DNA from: Patiria miniata
Lineage: Eukaryota > Echinodermata > Asteroidea > Valvatida > Asterinidae
Assembly (NCBI RefSeq): GCF_015706575.1
Contig: NW_024037048.1
Span: 15,083,512 to 15,147,511, forward strand
Length of the DNA: 64,000 nucleotides
Reading direction: 5' to 3'
Every line of letters begins with the position of its first letter. Position 1 is the stretch's first letter. The notes under the pieces were generated by a model. That model was not told the origin of the DNA and searched no databases. It saw only the letters and a program-made list of their open reading frames with translations. Position numbers and translations under genes: made by a program. Positions 12,070-24,604 of this stretch are shown here, one piece after another.

Positions 12070-12117
12070 GAATCACGGCCGGTGTATACGTCACTTGTCT
12101 ATCCACCAATCACAGTT

Positions 12118-12440
12118 TGTCGGTGACAAGTTGGTGACGACAAGTCGGTGACCACAAGTGAGTGGTCTGTGACTGACAGATTGTGTGTGTCAATCATAAA
12201 TTCCATATTTGGATGTGTCACCGACATCCATACAATATCCACCAATAAGAAGCGGCCATTTCAATCTCGGTGACTAGTTTTTATGGTGACTATATAGCCT
12301 CAACGACATTAACATTGCTTTCATATCATTAATATGAAGCGAGTCGGTGATGTGTGATTGACAGCGCACAGGAGCCATGCAATCACAATCCAGGTCCGAG
12401 TTTTTAGTCACTGCTCAGGAAATCGATGGCACTATTTAAG
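12118..12440 (+). promoter_or_regulatory. Putative promoter of the C1q gene in segment A
   Basis: Four TCGGTGAC/GTCACCGA copies (12120, 12144, 12218, 12267) and a related TCGGTGAT (12343) lie in both orientations. Two CCAAT motifs precede a TATA-like CTATTTAAG (12432-12440), about 25-30 bases before the inferred start of exon 1. TGATTGACAG at 12355-12364 equals the PBX-PREP/MEIS composite site. Order and spacing are retained in segment B although the bases between have drifted. Promoter function is inference. Confidence 0.6.
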
Positions 12441-12462
12441 ACATGTGGGGCCGTCCACCCTT

Positions 12463-12533
12463 CACATCAACCACAGGTCACCTTCGGACGACAACCAGAG
12501 AGAGAACTGACTGCAAGAACAAGATTTTGCTCG
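12463..12533 (+). other. Non-coding leader exon 1, C1q gene A
   Basis: The exon ends at a consensus donor (CTCG then GTGAGTG). The start is set from the TATA-like box and is approximate. The block GACGACAACCAGAGAGAGAA is the best-conserved part between A and B. No ATG-initiated frame fits the downstream gene, so I read it as 5' untranslated sequence. Confidence 0.55.
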
Positions 12534-12871
12534 GTGAGTGTTTGAAACAATCATTTTTCCTCTGAAGAAATTTGTTGTTTTTGCACAATGTGTTTGAATC
12601 AATGCGGGATTCAGATTTTGTTGAATGTTGCTGATTCAATGATTCTCCAAACAGCGAGCGCGGTGGTAGGCTTGATATTTTCCCGTCTTTGTGTGCTTGT
12701 GAAAATGTGGTAGCTTGAGGACTGAAAAAAACCCCAAGATTTTTATGAACAAATTGTTCTTTTTCATTTCACTATGACTCTGATACACGTCTGCTAACAG
12801 CAAAACCAGCGCGCTAATTCCGATCCAGAAGTTGTGCCTTTTCCCAACGACCACTTTGGAGTTGATAAAGT

Positions 12872-12990
12872 ATTGCGATAATTTACAAATGTGTTTGAAA
12901 TTAACTTGTTCAGACGGACTTTGTTTGTGCATAACATTCACTAAGCCCGTCTGAAAGAGTTAATTTCAAACACTTTTGTAAATTATCGAG
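12872..12990. repeat. Hairpin-forming inverted repeat in leader intron A
   Basis: The left arm (about 12872-12905, ATAATTTACAAATGTGTTTG) is repeated inverted at about 12957-12990, with a further pair of CAGACGG/CCGTCTG blocks closer to the centre. Segment B lacks it. It is probably a short foldback element. Confidence 0.6.
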
Positions 12991-13539
12991 CTATTTTATT
13001 TCAGCTCTTATAATGTAAACAGTTGGTGCGGATGCAGACCACGGTTTTGCGAGTTCAAATTTCAAGGCAATAAAAATGAGGAATTCCTGTCTGGCAATAT
13101 TTCCGCTACTACTTCCATTGTGCACTCTCAAAAACAAATTGTCCAAATACTTACTGGTTTCTTTACTTCTTGAACAAAAATCATTTGGATTCTTGTCGAT
13201 ATGGATAATACACTACGAAGTCACATTTATGGGCTTTTTTTTATTTAGGTTCGACTGTTAGGTTGGACTGTTTTCTGACCGCAGTTTTTCGCAAGTATAA
13301 AACATCAAGTTCCCTGCTGTGATTCAGAACAGTAAAGATGTATTGATCATTCAAAATAATATTTCAGAGGAACTACAAATCGGTGTTTCACATTTTCGGT
13401 TTCCAAAAAAAGTCTCTCAAAACCTGGACTCTTTATAACCTGGCCAATATTTTTGGCATGATCAAGCACACTCTTATTTTTTGCCTCTTTTTTTTCCTAT
13501 TGACTTTATCGTTTAAATTTCCAAACATGAAATCCTAGT

Positions 13540-13880
13540 GCAATGTACTCACATTATTTCCGGATATCACTCAAACTCAATCAGAATGAAAAGTTATTCG
13601 GAAGTTGGTCACGGAAGAACGTATACAGGTATCCGGACATCTCAAAATGCCGGTCTTATTTGTGTTATTATTTGTGGGTATTCTCAGTGCCTTTGAACTT
13701 TGTTGTTCAACTGGCATTTTGCTATAGTTCACAGTGCGCCATTCCGGTTTCATCAAGTTACTTTTAAGCATTGCAGGATAAAAGTGTCACTGGTCAGAAT
13801 AGACTAGAGGGCGCAAATACAAACGCACTGGATCATGATGATGCACACAGTTTTATACAAGTTCAATAGCTGGATGCATT
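13540..13880. repeat. Leader-intron module, copy 1 in A
   Basis: This module has the ordered landmarks TGTACTCACATT, GGAAGTTGGTCACGGAAGAA, ATCCGGACATC, TTCACAGTGCG and GGCGCAAATACAAACG. It recurs at 19555-19900, 20640-21000, 43750-44085 and 45145-45510. Short frames within the copies are not conserved with each other, so I treat it as non-coding intron sequence that has been duplicated. Confidence 0.7.
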
Positions 13881-14076
13881 TTGTAGAATTCATGGATAGA
13901 TTTGATTTTTGGAGAACGCATTTGAGATAAATAGTCAACCCAAATTACATTTTTACTGAACAGACATTTTTTGGCCGTATTGTACTTGTGGAATTCAGCC
14001 ATGCCTCCCCACCAAACTCCAAGTTATCTCCTAGAGGATTTTTAATGACTCATATTGTTGTTGGTATTTTTTTCAG

Positions 14077-14137
14077 CCAGCAACCCGCTTAAGTGTTGAA
14101 GAGTGCTTCTGCGAGAGAATTCAAGAACTGTGCTTAG
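14077..14137 (+). other. Non-coding leader exon 2, C1q gene A
   Basis: This 61-bp exon lies between TTTTTTTCAG and GTGAGT. Its core GAATTCAAGAAC recurs in leader exon 3 (22210-22271), and the upstream intron sequence is also shared. Exons 2 and 3 therefore arose by duplication of one exon with its flanks. Confidence 0.55.
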
Positions 14138-14261
14138 GTGAGTGTCTGTTGACATTCTCTTCATTCAAGCATCAGAATAGAGCAGTGATTTGGTAGGAGA
14201 CTGTTCCTTTTTTCTATGCATTTAATCTTTTTGGTCCAAATTAGAAACCAGAAAACGTCAT

Positions 14262-17200
14262 TCAATTACCTCTACGAAAAAAATAATCCTGGCCATGATG
14301 GTTAGGCTTCTCAATTATCCCTTCTAAAAAAATATCCTCCAAGCCATAGTCTCCTCAATTATCCCTTCTAAAAATATCCTCCTAGCCATGATGGTTAGTC
14401 TCCTCAATGATCTCATCTAAAAAATATCTTCCAAGCCGTGATGCTTTGTCTGTTCAATAATCTCGTCTAAAAAGAATTCCTCCAAGCCATGATGATTACT
14501 ATCCTAAATTATTATCAATTCTAAAAAAAAAATAGCTTCCAAGCCGTGATGGTTTGTGCGTTCAATAATTTCTTCTTAAAAAAAAAAATCCTCCCATTCA
14601 TAATAGTTAGTTTCCTCAATTATCCCTTCTTAACAAAATCCTCCTAGCCATGATGTTTAGTCTCCTCAATTTTCCCTTCTAAAAAATCCTCCTTGCAGTG
14701 ATGATTAGTCTCCACAATAATTATCCCTTTAGAAAAGATCCTCCTATCCATGATGGTTAGTCTCCTTAATAATTATCACATCTAAAGCATATCCTCCTTG
14801 CCAGGATGATAGTCTCCTCAATTATCCCTTCTAAAAAATATCCTTCTAGCCATGATGGTTTTCATTTCAATAATCCCTTCTAAACAATATCCTCTTAACC
14901 GTGATAAGTCACCTCAATTATCCCTGTAAAAAAAAACCTCCTAGCCGTGGTGATTAGCCCCCTCAATTATCCCTTTTCAAAAAAAATATCCTCCTAGCAA
15001 TGATGGTTAATCTCCTCAATGATCACATCTAAAAAATATCCTCCAAGTCCAGATGATTAGTTTCCTCAATTATCTCTTCTAAAACATATCCTCCAAGCCA
15101 TGATGGTTTTTATTTTAATAATCCCCTCTAAAAAAATCCTCCTAGCCATGATGGTTTGTCTCCTCAATTATCCATTCTAAAACAATATCCTCCTGGCCAT
15201 GATGGTTAGTCTCCTTAATTATCCCTTTAAAAAATATCCTCCAAGCCATGTTGGTTTTCATTCAATAATCCCTTCTAAAAAAATCCTCCTAGCCGTGATG
15301 ATAAGTCTCCTCATTTAACCTTTCTAAAAATATCCTCCTAGCCATGATGGTTAGTCTTCTCAATTATCCCCTTAAAAAAATATCCTCCAAGTCATGATGA
15401 TTAGTGTCTTCAATTATCACATCTAAAAGATAACAGCCAAGCCATGCTGGTTTGTCTGTTCATATAATCAATAATAATAATCTTCAATAATCCCTTCTTA
15501 AAAGATACCTCCTTGTCATGAGTGTGAGTCTCCGCAATTATCCCTTCTAGAAATTATCCTCCAAGCAATTATGGTTAGTCTCCTCAATTATCACATCTAA
15601 AAATTAATTTCCAAGCCGTGATGGTTTGTCTGTTCAATAATCTCGTCTGAAAAATATCCTCCTAGCTGTGATGGTTTTTATTTCAATAAGCCCTTCTAAA
15701 TAAAAATATGCTCCTAGCCATGATGAGGAGTCTCCTCAATTATTCCTTCTCAAAAAATATCTTCCAAGCCGTGATCGATAGTGTGTTAAAAAATCTCTTC
15801 TAAAAATATCCTCCAAGTCAAGATGATTAGTCTCCTCAATTATCCCTTCAAAAAATATCCTCCGAGCCATGATGGCTTTCATTCAATAATCCCTCTGAAA
15901 AATATCCCCCTAACCGTGATGAATAGCCTCCTTAATTATCCCTTCTAAAAAAATATCCTCCAAGCAATGATAGTTAGTCTCCTCCATTATCCCTTCAAAA
16001 ATACCCTCCTAGCCGTAATGATTAGTCTTCTCAATTATCCCTTCCTTCTAAAACATATCATCCAATCCATGATGGTTTCCATTTCAATAATCCCTTCTAC
16101 AAATATCCTCCTAGCCGTGATTATTAGCATCCTCAATTATCCCTTTAAAAAATATTCTCGTAGCCATGATGGTAAGTCTCCTCATTTAGCCTTTCTAAAA
16201 AAATATCCTCCTAGCCATGAGGGTTAGTCTCCTCAATGATCACATCTAAAAAATATCTTCCAAGCCTTGATGGTTTGTGCGTTCAATAATCTCTTCTAAA
16301 AAAAAATCCTCCCATTCATGATGGTTAGTTTCCTCAATTATCCCTTCTAAACAAATATCCTCCTAGCCATGATGGTTAGTCTCCTCAATTATCCCTTCTA
16401 AAACAATATCCTCCAAGCAATGATTGTTTTTATTTTAATAATCCCCTCTAAAAATCCTCCTGGCCATGATGGTTTGTCTCCTCAATTATCCCTTCTAAAA
16501 CAATATCCTCCTGGCCATGATGGTTTGTCTCCTCAATTATCCCTTCTAAAACAATATCCTCCTCGCCATGATGGTTAGTCTCCTCAATTATCCCTTCTAA
16601 AAATATCCTCTAAGCCATGATGATTAGTCTTCTCAATTATCCCTTCCTTCTAAAACATATCATCCAATCCATGATGGTTTCCATTTCAATAATCCCTTCT
16701 ACAAATATCCTCCTAGCCGTGATTATTAGCATCCTCAATTATCCCTTTAAAAAAATATTCTCGTAGCCATGATGGTTAGTCTCCTCATTTAGCCTTTCTA
16801 AAAAAATATCCTCCTAGCCATGAGGGTTAGTCTCCTCAATGATCACATCTAAAAAATATCTTCCAAGCCTTGATGGTTTGTGCGTTCAATAATCTCTTCT
16901 AAAAAAAAATCCTCCCATTCATGATGGTTAGTTTCCTCAATTATCCCTTCTAAACAAATATCCTCCTAGCCATGATGGTTAGTCTCCTCAATTATCCCTT
17001 CTAAAACAATATCCTCCAAGCAATGATTGTTTTTATTTTAATAATCCCCTCTAAAAATCCTCCTGGCCATGATGGTTTGTCTCCTCAATTATCCCTTCTA
17101 AAACAATATCCTCCTGGCCATGATGGTTTGTCTCCTCAATTATCCCTTCTAAAACAATATCCTCCTCGCCATGATGGTTAGTCTCCTCAATTATCCCTTC

Positions 17201-17920
17201 TAAAAATATCCTCTAAGCCATGATGATTAGTCTTCTCAATTATCCCTTCCTTCTAAAACATATCATCCAATCCATGATGGTTTCCATTTCAATAATCCCT
17301 TCTACAAATATCCTCCTAGCCGTGATTATTAGCATCCTCAATTATCCCTTTAAAAAAATATTCTCGTAGCCATGATGGTAAGTCTCCTCATTTAGCCTTT
17401 CTAAAAAAATATCCTCCTAGCCATGAGGGTTAGTCTCCTCAATGATCACATCTAAAAAATATCTTCCAAGCCTTGATGGTTTGTGCGTTCAATAATCTCT
17501 TCTAAAAAAAAATCCTCCCATTCATGATGGTTAGTTTCCTCAATTATCCCTTCTAAACAAATATCCTCCTAGCCATGATGGTTAGTCTCCTCAATTATCC
17601 CTTCTAAAACAATATCCTCCAAGCAATGATTGTTTTTATTTTAATAATCCCCTCTAAAAATCCTCCTGGCCATGATGGTTTGTCTCCTCAATTATCCCTT
17701 CTAAAACAATATCCTCCTGGCCATGATGGTTTGTCTCCTCAATTATCCCTTCTAAAACAATATCCTCCTCGCCATGATGGTTAGTCTCCTCAATTATCCC
17801 TTCTAAAAATATCCTCTAAGCCATGATGATTAGTCTTCTCAATTATCCCTTCAAAAAAATATCCTCCTAACCATGATGGTTTTCATTCAATAATCCCTTC
17901 TAAAAAAATCTTATAGAACT
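14262..17920. repeat. ~50-bp minisatellite array, about 70 units, segment A only
   Basis: The monomer is close to 50 bp with landmarks CTCCTCAATTATCCCTTCTA, then A-rich AAATATCCTCC, then AGCCATGATGGTTAGT. The left half is made of diverged monomers and the right part of highly similar higher-order repeats. It sits inside the first large leader intron. Segment B has no array; there the site holds an intact hAT-type element whose right end is still recognisable just after the array in A. Apparent reading frames within it are artefacts. Confidence 0.95.
16021..17828. repeat. Higher-order repeats of ~602-603 bp, three copies
   Basis: A diagnostic monomer junction, beginning ATTAGTCTTCTCAATTATCC, starts at 16021, 16623, 17226 and, truncated, 17829. 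The three full blocks of about 12 monomers are nearly identical, so they were amplified more recently than the monomers to their left. Confidence 0.92.
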
Positions 17921-18384
17921 GCGCCTGGAGCACACCTTTTTGAACCGTAGCCTTTTTGTTTGTGGTCTTTGAATCAACATGCGATTCAGTTTCAAATTCT
18001 CCCTATTATAATTAACTTTGTTCGATGACGTCACAATGCTGAATTGTCGCAAAGACGTTTGGGGTCATTCAAAGAACATCTACGGCTGCAGACCAGCAAA
18101 TAAACTGCCATGGACCTCAGTGATAAATACCCCCACTTGTAAAGATCAGGACAAATACTCACAACTCTGCAAGGTGTTTGAAACACCCTTCAAATTAAAG
18201 CTTATTTCATCATCTTTCATTGTCTGTTCAATTTTTGCGGTATGATCCGATGACCTTTTTGGAACAAAAATTCCATCCAAAGATGATGACCCTGTAGTCC
18301 TGTAGCCAATCGCCCAAGGCACAATATGCCACTTCACAAAACAATGAACACTCAGGTTTATTAGGACAAAAGATATTGCTCAAA

Positions 18385-18549
18385 CAGGGGCGGATCCTGG
18401 AATTTTTGTAGGGGGAGGGTCAGGCTCCTAAAAAAATTAACAAATTGTTGTGACAGGCGAACGGGTAATATTTTGTGTGCATGTTTCACAGCGGGGGCTG
18501 GGGGGGGGGGGGGGGGTCGGCCCCTCCCCACCCTCTGGATCCGCGCCTG
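18385..18549. mobile_element. Short hAT-type MITE, segment A
   Basis: The 165-bp element starts CAGGGGCGGATCC and ends GGATCCGCGCCTG. Its interior is dominated by a G-run followed by C-rich sequence. The same element is in segment B (42588-42770), so it predates the segmental duplication. A clean 8-bp target duplication is no longer visible. Confidence 0.7.
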
Positions 18550-18871
18550 TCAAAATATTTTGTCAAATTTTGACCTGAAATGCTTGTAATTTGATGTATG
18601 ATGACGTTATGACGACGTCAATAAAATATCCACATCTTCACACTAAGGTTCATGTTCACACCAGGTTTCGTCTTTCTGCAACTTCTTTTGCATTTTAAAT
18701 TCACCTAAATTTGACCTACCAGTAACCCCGGAAGGAAAGGTTAGACGACTTTACCTTCGAATAGCAAAAATGTTTATCAATCTTTAGTCAATCAGATTTC
18801 AAAGTGTGAACATGATTGTTCATTTTGTTTATGAGGTTTTGCAGTGAAATTGCTTGTAATAAGATACCTGA

Positions 18872-18900
18872 TGACGTCATTATGACGTCAGAGTATACAA
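18872..18900 (+). promoter_or_regulatory. Paired CRE sites beside a TATA-like sequence, segment A
   Basis: Two palindromic TGACGTCA sites (18872-18879 and 18883-18890) are followed three bases later by TATACAAAA. Additional CRE or CRE-like sequences lie near 18026 and 18602-18620. In segment B the third element is a better TATA box. It may be an internal alternative promoter for the C1q gene; this is unproven. Confidence 0.4.
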
Positions 18901-19554
18901 AAGGTACACCAGTGTTGATGTTCGCTCAAGGCTTGAAGTTTATACCATGTACTGTACGGTTCAGAAGAAAAGCCGTAGATAATTATTGTCCGAAAAAGAG
19001 AGAAGAAAGAAATATATTTCTTAACATTTCCAAACAATGATCGGGTAGTACCCGATCACCCAAATATATCAGGGTTTTGTTGTTCGGAATGAGGAATTCC
19101 TGTCTGACATTATTTCCGCCTCTACTTTCATTTCGCACGCTTCAAACTAAATTATTGTTCACATACTGACTGGTTTAGTTTTTGAAAAAGTTGAAATCTT
19201 GTCACTATAAATGGATAGCACACTGTACATTCACGGAAAGTTGTATTGTCAAAACAAAGGCTATCAGTAGGACTTTTGCTAGTCATATCTATTAAGTTTT
19301 TTGAAGAGTTTAAAACATCAAGTTCCCTGCAGATTTCAGAATAGTTTTAACTGATTGTGATTAATGCTTAAACAAATTCACGCACTTTTAATACTTAAAA
19401 AAGTTTCTTTCTTTGGTTTAAAGAAGATATATTCCGCAAGCTCCAACCTTTATAAATAACCTCACCCATAAAATCAGTATGATCAACCACCCCTTATTTT
19501 CTTCCTCATTTTGCCATTTTAATGTTATCAATTTAATTTTAAAACACGGAAACT

Positions 19555-19900
19555 CTGGTGCAATGTACTCGCATTGTTTCCCGGCAATCACTGAAACTAA
19601 TTCAGGATCAACAGTTATGGGGAAGTTGGTCACGGAAGAACGTTTATCAGGAAATCCGGACATCAAAAACATTCCTGTCTTATTGTGTGTTATTGCTCAA
19701 GCAGTACCCTTTCAACTTTGCCATTTCGCTAGAGTTCACAGTGCGCTTTGATCATCAAGTTACATTCAGCAGGATTAACGAGTCGTGAATATAGAGGGCG
19801 CAAATACAAACGGACCGGATCGTGATATGATGCACACAGTTTTAGACCAGTTCAAATTGCTTTATTTAACTGGGTGAATTTGTAGAAATCATGTGAAGAG
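19555..19900. repeat. Leader-intron module, copy 2 in A
   Basis: This copy is close to the copy at 43750-44085 in segment B, its direct counterpart. Confidence 0.7.
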
Positions 19901-20639
19901 TTGGTGTTTGTACAAATTACTCAAGCTTTCTGTTCGCCTGAAGAGATTGAAGCAAAAGCTCTCGATGAATTCACTCATGTATTTGCATGTAGGGTTCCAC
20001 TCAGCATGCCGCTGAGATTCTGTTGGATATTTGGACAAACAGCCATATTGATTTTTGGCTTATTTTTCGAAAGTTTTTGGTGATTGGTACAGATTTTCAC
20101 AAATCTGAAATATTTTGTGAGACAAGTTGATGATATACATTTGACCAAAACAGAGAAATTAAAGGGATTATTTTTGTGGTTCTTGTCACTGAATTTCGTT
20201 GCCAACACACGTTAATAGTCTGCCCACCGGCACACTATTTCGAAAACGTCTTCATTTTTTTAAGACGATATATCTTGTCGGATATAACACTTTACAAACA
20301 CGAAATAATTCAGTGTCAAAAACAAAGCTGTTCAGATTCGACTGGTTTTGAATCAAATTTTGGATGCATTTCTTTAAAGAGCTCATTACATCAAGTTCCC
20401 TGCTGTGATTCACTAGTTGAAATTGATCGGGATACGCACTTATTCAAAATAATTCACGCACTTGTAATAGTTCAGGTAAAAAATTACTGCGTTAACATTT
20501 TGGTTTAAAGAAAACAATCTTGCGAATGTTCGTTTCTTTAACCTAAACAGTATATAGGTATGATCAACCACCCCCTTATTTTCTGCCTCGTTTTTTCCCT
20601 GTTTAATTTATCATTTTAGTTTTTAAACATGAAATCCTG

Positions 20640-21000
20640 ATTCGATGTACTCACATTGTATTCCGGCAATCACTCAAACTAATTCAGGATGAAGAGTTAT
20701 GGAGAAGTTGGTCACGGAAGAACGTTTATCAGGAAATCCGGACAACTCAAACATGCCTGTCTTATTTTGTGTTATCATTTATGTGGATACTCAGTACCCT
20801 TTGAACTTTGTTGTTAAACTGTGTCATTTCGCTAGAGTTCACAGTGCGCCATTCCGGTTTGATCATCAAGTTATATTTAATCACTGCAGGATGAACGTGT
20901 AACTGAATATAGAGGGCGCAAATACAAACGGACCGGATCGTGATGATGCACACAGTTTTATTCAAGTTCCAATTGCTTAATCTAGTTGGATTCATTTGTA
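20640..21000. repeat. Leader-intron module, copy 3 in A
   Basis: This copy is the counterpart of 45145-45510 in segment B. Both are followed by the same CAAGGGCGGATCC element. Confidence 0.7.
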
Positions 21001-21061
21001 GCAATCATGTACAGCGTTGATGTACGTCTGTACATATTATTCGTCCCTTCTGTTCTGCTGT

Positions 21062-21255
21062 CAAGGGCGGATCCAGAACACTTTTGGGGGGGGGGGGCCA
21101 AAAATAATTTTGTCCCCTAAAAGTGGGTAAAAATAATTACGGCGTGGGGTTCAGGGCCCACTTAAGGGCCCCGAATGTTTTTTTTCTTTTGTTTGATTCT
21201 AAATGCTCTGTGGTGCGATCTGAGGCAATTTCTGACCACTTTAACCAACTTTTTT
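21062..21255. mobile_element. hAT-type element, right part deleted, segment A
   Basis: It begins CAAGGGCGGATCCAGAACAC, like the complete copy at 45560-45880, and continues into the shared GGGGCCC / CACAGAGCAT-type interior on the reverse strand. The right terminus is missing, and the flank resumes further along than in B, so a deletion removed the end and some intron. Confidence 0.65.
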
Positions 21256-22209
21256 TGAGTACACAGATAATGAAAAAATATGGGACATTATTCGGTTAAC
21301 AAACAGATGGTGGCTGATGCTAGTAGTCAAACCGGTGCGCTGATTTCCAATCCGGAACATAATTATTTTTGTAACGACCGTACCTTGACTGCGGTGCCCA
21401 CCTGATTTCCGCCGCTACTTCCTTGGTATGAGATCGATTGTCCTTGATAATGCAGAAAATGTATGTCCATTGTGATGCCTACAATTTCAAATGCAAGCAA
21501 TTAAAAAAGAAAACATAACAATTTAAAAAAGAAAACATAACAAATCAATTTGCTTTTGAATCTTTTTTTCGTGAGAAGCAACAAAATGGCTTTAAAAACT
21601 TAAGAAGGTCGCAACTAACCTGTTGAAGTTTCAGCTCAGTGGATACTATCATTGAGAAAAAGCAGAGAAAACGTATGTACTATTTTGTTGGATTTCGTAA
21701 CTTGATTCCGTTGCCAACACCTTAACAATTCTTTTTTAATTTTAAAAACACCTTCAAAGTTTTCAAACGATTATAACAGGCAAAATACTTTCACCGGGTA
21801 TTTGATACCAGTCTTATCTTCACTCTCAGCATTGCAAGGTTTCTGTCATTAAATGTTCTTTTCCGGGCAATTGCAAATGATCCTACGTGGCCTTAAATTC
21901 TTTTTGCATACAGATTTCTCTCAGAAAATCTGGGCATTTGTTTTGGTAGTTACTGCGTTTGATTCGAAAATATTAAATCCTTCAAAGAAGACTTGAATAT
22001 TGTTGCTCGTGCGTGGGTCTGTTCGGGACTGTTGCATGCATGACGCATTCCGCTTAAAAATATATTATCAATCCAGATCACATTTCGCCCGACAGAGATT
22101 TTGATCTGGGGGTGTTTTACTTGTGAAATTCAGCTATGCTTCCCCAACAGCCCCTAAGATATCTCCCAGCGGATTTTCAATGACTCATTTTCGTTGGTAT
22201 TATTTCCAG

Positions 22210-22271
22210 CTCGCAATCTGCTGAGTGTTGAGGATTCCCTTCGTGATAGAATTCAAGAACGTTCCATCGAG
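22210..22271 (+). other. Non-coding leader exon 3, C1q gene A, with a GC donor
   Basis: This 62-bp exon follows ATTTCCAG and contains GAATTCAAGAAC. The base after the exon begins GCGAGT, whereas segment B has GTGAGT at the same place. Either A uses a GC-AG intron or this exon is skipped in A. Confidence 0.5.
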
Positions 22272-23173
22272 GCGAGTGTCTGTTATTTGACATTTTCCTC
22301 ACTCAATCATCAGAACAGAGCAGTGATTTTGGTGGGAGAATGTATTTTTTTCTCTATATTTATACACCTTTTGGTCAAAATTTTAACAGAAAACATCGCT
22401 CGAGTGATATTCCCTCCCTATAACACCCACCGTAGAACTGTGCCAGACATTTTGGCCTGCAGTCTTTGCAAATTCCTCGTTAAACTCATCAGGGTGCCTC
22501 GAACTTATAGCGGAAACACACTGAAATTTCCTTCACATTTTATTTTTTGCAGGTACATCAGTTGGCAAAAAAAGAGAACTAAGATGAAAACAAATATTGA
22601 TCACACCATATTTAGTTGCTGTGTAATCAGATTCTTTGGAATTTGTCTTCTTTTGTTTATTTTTTAAATCGGAATTGTGTTCGCAACCGTTGTCCTAATT
22701 TTTTCTTGATCGTTCATCACTTTGTAATTCGTTTGTGACTGTTTATCAACTTCGGGAATCATAACATATAGGTTTTCCCGTTCAAATTCGCAACTTGTTC
22801 GTCCAATCTGAGAGACTGTTCATTACATTGAAAAAAGGTCGCATTTAGCGCATTCGATTTTTTAAAAATATTTTACACCCACCAAAGCGTGAAGGCAACT
22901 TTTCGTGCAAAAGAAAATCCATTTCTTTTGTTGGTTTTCGATTTTGCACTGAGTGTCGGCGAATTTGTAAGAGGAAGTATTCATTTTCAACGAAAGTGCA
23001 ATGGAATAAGGAGTCTATTTAATTTGCAATTCGCAAATCGCCAATCGTATTGGCCACAAAAAAAAAACAAATTAATATGATTTTTTTTTTTACTTCCAAA
23101 GAGGGATTACAGCAATTAACAAACTGGTGACTTAATTGTCCTTACATAAAAATCTGTATTTTGACATAGTATT

Positions 23174-24604
23174 TGTCACATCCCAGGGTTTGCCCACCCC
23201 ATGAAATGGACCTTTGGTTATAGTCACCATCCAATGAACCCTGACACTCAGAGAAAACTAGGCCTTCACTCTTCTCTTTACAATATTTATATTTATTTAC
23301 AGACTTATCATACACACGATTTATATTCCTTATTGAATTCAGATTAAGGGGCAACTTCCAGTATTTAGTACAATCACAAATATTAGTTACAGCATAGAAA
23401 AGAAGTGTCCGAGTGTCTCTTGTTGTCTCGTGTCCAGCAAATGCTCTATGCCCGTAGCTTTCCCACTAGGCCAGCGGAGTCCACACGGTCCTCTGGTCCC
23501 GCCGCTGCAGTCCGGTCTCACTCCTCTGGTCACGGGGACGCAATCCCAAAACCAAGATCAAAAGCCCTGAAAACATAGCAATAACAGGGACGTGTTCTCT
23601 ATATAGTTTGCCAATATGTTAATATTGTACAATAACTAATCAAGCAATATCAAATTTGTTCGCCAAAATATCCAAACATTTCTGCGTAACAAAATTATGT
23701 GTTTGGCCAAATTTCCTCAAACGCAACTAGCACCTTCGTAGGCCAACACTTGTCGTTTTTTTTATGCAATATAAGCCTTATTGTATTTTATACAAAATTA
23801 ATGCCAAGTTCTAGCCAATACATTTCACACTTAATCTTTTCAAAATCTCATAAAAATTAGTCTCCAGTTATTAAAGTGATATTATGTTTCCCACAAAATG
23901 AATAAATTAAGCAAAGTTTAATACAACAATAATTACATTTATGGTTTAACTTACAGGAATTGAAGGACTCCTGGCTTATACGCTGCTGAATTTTCTATAC
24001 GCTGGTTCGTGAACTCTTATTAGTTCAGACTCAATGAGCTCTCATTAGCTCTGCTGCAGGCTGGCTATGCATTGCCCTATCTCCCTTGGCTTCTTAGTCT
24101 CAAAAATCACTTCGAGTCTGGCCACTGCCTTCTACTCGGAATTTCTCTTAGCAAGTCCTTTCTCTTACAGTTGCCCACGCTTGTATACCCAAAATAAAAT
24201 TAGTCCTATGCATAAATTAACATGATAAGTTTATTCTGTCCACTCAGGCTTCTCATTGCCTATTTAAAATTCACATTTGAGTATTACGTAAGCCCCATTG
24301 ACCAATAACAAACGAGGTGTGGCTTAATTATTTAAGCGTCACAGGCTCAACAAAACATGGTTTGGCTAGCTCACCTATCCCCGGAATGTTGGGTATGAGA
24401 GCCTCAAATAAAAGTACATTGTGTTACCCTCTACATAAAACACATTCCAAATTCCAACTTCCAATGTACTAGATTCAGGCCACATAAAATAAATGTTGTT
24501 TCTACAACTCCAATGTACTAGATTCAGGCCACATAAAAATAAACTTGTTTCTACAACCAATAAAGAGTAAATTCGTTTTATTAAAATAAAGTCACTCTGT
24601 GACA
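23174..24604. mobile_element. Solo LTR of an LTR retrotransposon
   Basis: The element is 1431 bp long, begins TGTCACATCCC, ends CTCTGTGACA (TG...CA), and is flanked by a perfect 5-bp direct repeat GTATT (23169-23173 and 24605-24609). Segment B has the empty site with a single GTATT at 48376-48380. No internal coding region remains, so it is a solo LTR left after recombination; an LTR of Ty3/Gypsy type is likely from the terminal sequence. It inserted after the segmental duplication and its target repeat is still perfect, so it is comparatively young. Confidence 0.8.

Noticed and set aside
15967-16227. 86-residue plus-strand frame
   Set aside because: It lies wholly inside the 50-bp minisatellite and has no start context or conservation.
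14262-17920. A CRISPR-like array
   Set aside because: Units are contiguous diverged monomers without spacers, in a eukaryotic intron.
22194-22667. 157-residue plus-strand frame over leader exon 3
   Set aside because: It crosses the exon's donor, is not preserved in segment B and has intron-like composition.
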